From: Leucobacter sp. 7(1)
GTDB lineage: Bacteria; Actinomycetota; Actinomycetes; Actinomycetales; Microbacteriaceae
DNA length: 64,000 nucleotides
Assembly (NCBI RefSeq): GCF_900163635.1
Contig: NZ_FUID01000002.1
Location: 1-64,000 of the forward strand
Direction: 5' to 3'
The notes below the pieces were generated by a model. It was not told where the DNA came from, ran no database searches, and saw nothing but the letters and a program-made list of their open reading frames with translations. The position numbers and the translations under genes were made by a program. Below, in pieces: positions 61,869-64,000 of the stretch (position 1 is the stretch's first letter; every line of letters begins with the position of its first letter).

Positions 61869-62597
61869 ATGGATCTCACAACCACTCTCCCCCGGCGCGT
61901 CGTAGTCACCGGGGCCATGTCGGGAATAGGTCGCGCCGTTGCCGAGGGTGTACTCGCAGCGGGCGGCCGAGTTCTGAGCCTCGACCTCGACATCACAGAA
62001 TGGTCGCACCCGCGAATGGTTGCTCGCCGTGTCGACGTCTCCACGGAGTCGGATGTCGACGCCGCATTTGCAGACGCCCCCGAGACACTTCTCGGGCCGC
62101 CGGACGCAGTGATCCATTGCGCAGGCATCTATCGTTGGGCCCCGCTCGGGGATACAACGGTCGCCGAATGGGATCGGGTCCTCCGGGTCAACGCAACGGG
62201 AGCGTTCATCATTGCCAAGGCGGCAGCGGCTGCTATGCCACGTGGCGTCATTGTTCTCCTCTCGTCCGTGGCTTACGGGCGCGGAGACGAGGGCGAACCC
62301 GGCGCCGCCTATTCCGCGAGCAAAGGGGCGATCGTGAGCTTGACGCAGCAGCTCGCCGTCGAGCTGGGGGCGCGGGACATCCGTGTCAACGCCGTGGCAC
62401 CGGGAATGATCGACACTCCAATGCTCACCCTCAATAACGACCCCACCGCGGTTTCGGCTCTCACTCATCGCCTGCCCGCGCGCCGTCTGGGAACAGCTCA
62501 GGACGTCGCTGCCGCGTGCTTGTTCCTCGCAAGCGGGTCAGCCGGATACATCACGGGCGCGACCCTCCCCGTAGATGGTGGCTACCTCGTCGCGTAG
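61869..62597 (+). CDS. Short-chain dehydrogenase/reductase
   Basis: A 242-residue classical SDR: nucleotide motif VVTGAMSGIGRAVAE (about 12-26), catalytic Ser in VLLSSVAY and YSASK at about 155, and GATLPVDGGYLVA ending. It oxidises or reduces an unknown alcohol or ketone using NAD(P)H. A good ribosome site GAAGGA lies five bases before the ATG. It stands alone between the NAD operon and the liv genes, with a hairpin behind it. Confidence 0.89.
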   Translation: MDLTTTLPRRVVVTGAMSGIGRAVAEGVLAAGGRVLSLDLDITEWSHPRMVARRVDVSTESDVDAAFADAPETLLGPPDAVIHCAGIYRWAPLGDTTVAEWDRVLRVNATGAFIIAKAAAAAMPRGVIVLLSSVAYGRGDEGEPGAAYSASKGAIVSLTQQLAVELGARDIRVNAVAPGMIDTPMLTLNNDPTAVSALTHRLPARRLGTAQDVAAACLFLASGSAGYITGATLPVDGGYLVA

Positions 62598-62630
62598 TCA
62601 GGGCTCCGGAGTCGGGCACGCAACGCGTCC

Positions 62631-62676
62631 GGCCGCCCGGTGGTGGATACCAGAGGGACTCCACCACCGGGCGGCC
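62631..62676. terminator. Bidirectional terminator hairpin
   Basis: Perfect 17-base stem (GGCCGCCCGGTGGTGGA and its inverse) with a 12-base loop between the convergent SDR and livM genes. Confidence 0.8.
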
Positions 62677-62690
62677 AGAGGGCGCGGACG

Positions 62691-63800
62691 CTAGGGGCCT
62701 ACGACCTCGGTACGGTGTACCGACGTCGCTGCCCTCAAATCGCCCTCGTCAGCGACCTCGTCGTCCTCGTCGTCCTCATCATCCTCGTCCATCCAGGCCT
62801 CAGGCTTGGCCCAGAGCCCGCTCACGAACGGCATCAGACCGCGGGGCATCGTGAGTACCACCACGAGCAACACGATCCCGAGTGCTGCGAGTCGAACCTC
62901 CGGTAGGTCTTGGAGCTGCATCTGCACGAAGGACAAGAGCAGAGTGCCGATGATCGGTCCCACAACGGTTCCCAGTCCCCCGACGACGAGCATGGTAACT
63001 ACGAGCGTCATGGGGCTCAGCCCCATGAGAGTCGGTGAGGCAACAGTGAACACGTTGGCATAGAGCGCCCCAGCGACCCCAGCAAGAAAACCGGAGATCG
63101 CGAATACAAGCATCTGGTACGTTTTCTGCCCGATCCCACGCGCGGAGGCAAGCGCTGGATTGTCGCGCATCGCAATCATTCCGTTTCCCAGCGGGGATCG
63201 GACGAGCACCAGCACGATCAGTGTGGTCACGACCGCGACCGCACACGCGACCCAGTAGTTTAAGCGCAGTGCCCCGTCGCCCGTGAACCCGAAGCCTTGG
63301 AAACCGGACAGGCCATAGCTGCCCCCGGTAACCCCTGACTGATCCGCAACGATCAGAAGCCGGACCACCTCTGCGAACCCGAATGTCAGTAAGGAGACAT
63401 AGATGCCGCGGAGCCGCAGTACCGGGATGGAGAGCAGCAGTGCAATTCCCCCGGATACGCAGCCGGCGATCACGAGCGATGCCCACGCGGGCACCGGTAA
63501 ATAGATCGTGATCAGGGCTGCCGAGTAGGCTCCCAAGGCATAGAACCCCAATTGGCCAAAATTCCAGACTCCGCCGTAGCCCAGCACCAGGTTCCAGCTC
63601 TGCGCCAGCGTCAGCGTGATCATCGCGAGGGTGGCCGCGCTCACCCAGCTTCGGTCGGGCGCAATGAGTGGGAACAATGCCCCCACAAGGAGCGCAACGA
63701 CAACCAGGAGCGGTCGCGGGCGCGGCCAACCCATCGTGCGTGCGTCCCAGCGGGGAATGCCCATCGCCGTTCGGCTGTGAACTCGCGTGCTGTCGGTCAT
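62691..63800 (-). CDS. livM: Branched-chain amino-acid ABC transporter permease LivM
   Basis: A 369-residue membrane permease of the LivM family with about nine helices. SWNLVLGYGGVWNFGQLGFYALGAY and IAMRDNPALASARGIG (the ATPase contact loop) are typical. The C-terminus is unusual: PEAWMDEDDEDDEDDEV followed by an acidic and polar tail of 40 residues, encoded by a GAC/GAG repeat. The preceding livH overlaps its ATG by four bases. The substrate is inferred by family only. Confidence 0.9.
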   Translation of the reverse strand: MTDSTRVHSRTAMGIPRWDARTMGWPRPRPLLVVVALLVGALFPLIAPDRSWVSAATLAMITLTLAQSWNLVLGYGGVWNFGQLGFYALGAYSAALITIYLPVPAWASLVIAGCVSGGIALLLSIPVLRLRGIYVSLLTFGFAEVVRLLIVADQSGVTGGSYGLSGFQGFGFTGDGALRLNYWVACAVAVVTTLIVLVLVRSPLGNGMIAMRDNPALASARGIGQKTYQMLVFAISGFLAGVAGALYANVFTVASPTLMGLSPMTLVVTMLVVGGLGTVVGPIIGTLLLSFVQMQLQDLPEVRLAALGIVLLVVVLTMPRGLMPFVSGLWAKPEAWMDEDDEDDEDDEVADEGDLRAATSVHRTEVVGP

Positions 63801-64000
63801 AGCCTCGCCTCCTGCGGCTTTCCTGCAATTCCGTAGGGGCGCACAATCAACACCACTACGATCAGTGCGTAGAGCACCGGCATCGCGTAGGTCGAGCTCC
63901 AGAAGATGGAGACTGCGGCCTGCACGAAACCGATAATGTACGCGGCGATAATCGTGCCTCGGGTGCTCCCGAGACCCGCGAAGATCGCTACGATGAGTGC
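63797..64000 (-). CDS. livH: Branched-chain amino-acid ABC transporter permease LivH, partial
   Basis: The last 67 residues of a LivH-type permease, cut by the window edge. The reading ALIVAIFAGLGSTRGTIIAA carries the conserved GLGS.RG segment, and LYALIVVVLIVRPYGIAGK is the family C-terminus. The stop overlaps the livM ATG as ATGA. Confidence 0.88.
   Translation of the reverse strand, partial: ALIVAIFAGLGSTRGTIIAAYIIGFVQAAVSIFWSSTYAMPVLYALIVVVLIVRPYGIAGKPQEARL

Noticed and set aside
1-64000. tRNA, rRNA, prophage, transposase and plasmid-origin signals
   Set aside because: None was recognised by reading; a tRNA or covariance-model scan was not possible here.

Overview
The window is a 64 kb stretch of a high-GC actinobacterial chromosome. 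Protein families and gene order suggest the family Microbacteriaceae, perhaps Leucobacter or a close relative; this assignment is an inference from gene content, not a database result. Supporting features are a dxr-rseP-ispG (MEP pathway) cluster, an actinobacterial nadA-nadB-nadC-cysteine desulfurase operon under a Nudix-type regulator, sufS-sufU, an AztABCD-type zinc uptake locus, and about fifteen genes whose start codon sits only 6-9 bases after a TANNNT -10 box (leaderless transcription). I saw no prophage, insertion sequence, CRISPR array, rRNA or tRNA.

Layout. 0.2-1.7 kb: a family 2 glycosyltransferase behind a palindromic intergenic repeat. 1.7-9.9 kb: a divergent zinc locus. Leftward run aztA, a DUF318-type permease, its TIGR03943-type partner and an exported protein; rightward run aztB, aztD, aztC and a second aztD. 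A Zur-like operator sits between the two leaderless promoters. 9.9-12.1 kb: a TetR-controlled quinone-reductase-like gene with a DUF1304 membrane protein. 12.1-12.8 kb: almost empty, with one doubtful acidic ORF. 12.8-17.5 kb: a surface-protein export cluster (protein with an alternate, SipW-type signal peptide, SipW-like signal peptidase, tail-anchored exported protein, large LuxR-type ATPase regulator). 17.8-23.5 kb: a membrane protein, a TetR/hydrolase pair sharing a perfect 36-bp palindrome, an MFS exporter, AraC and GNAT proteins.

23.5-31.3 kb: a carboxylate-type MFS transporter, L-serine dehydratase and gcvH-gcvT-gcvP, all read leftward behind a tandem glycine riboswitch. This suggests glycine is cleaved and converted via serine to pyruvate when abundant. 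31.4-40 kb: trmB, aroQ, a CPBP membrane protease homologue, a UvrA-like ATPase, a LOG-family protein and an RNB-domain RNase. 39.8-45.4 kb: ispG, rseP, dxr, then a two-domain FKBP lipoprotein and a small membrane protein. 45.4-51.2 kb: rsmI, a DsbA-like membrane protein, an MFS transporter, sufS-sufU and an AlkD-like glycosylase. 51.4-55.7 kb: a LysR regulator divergent from a fumarate-reductase-type flavoprotein, and a DUF4192 protein. 55.7-61.7 kb: the NAD biosynthesis operon (nrtR-like, nadA, nadB, nadC, cysteine desulfurase) with a 27-bp operator upstream. 61.9-64 kb: an SDR and the end of a branched-chain amino-acid ABC transporter (livM, partial livH).

Most worth a second look: the composite zinc locus with two AztD paralogues that have kept different histidine-rich loops; the SipW-type export cluster with hairpins and phased direct repeats in its non-coding parts; a two-base contraction in a GC run that seems to have shortened nadC; two families of intergenic inverted repeats; and the dense set of leaderless promoters.
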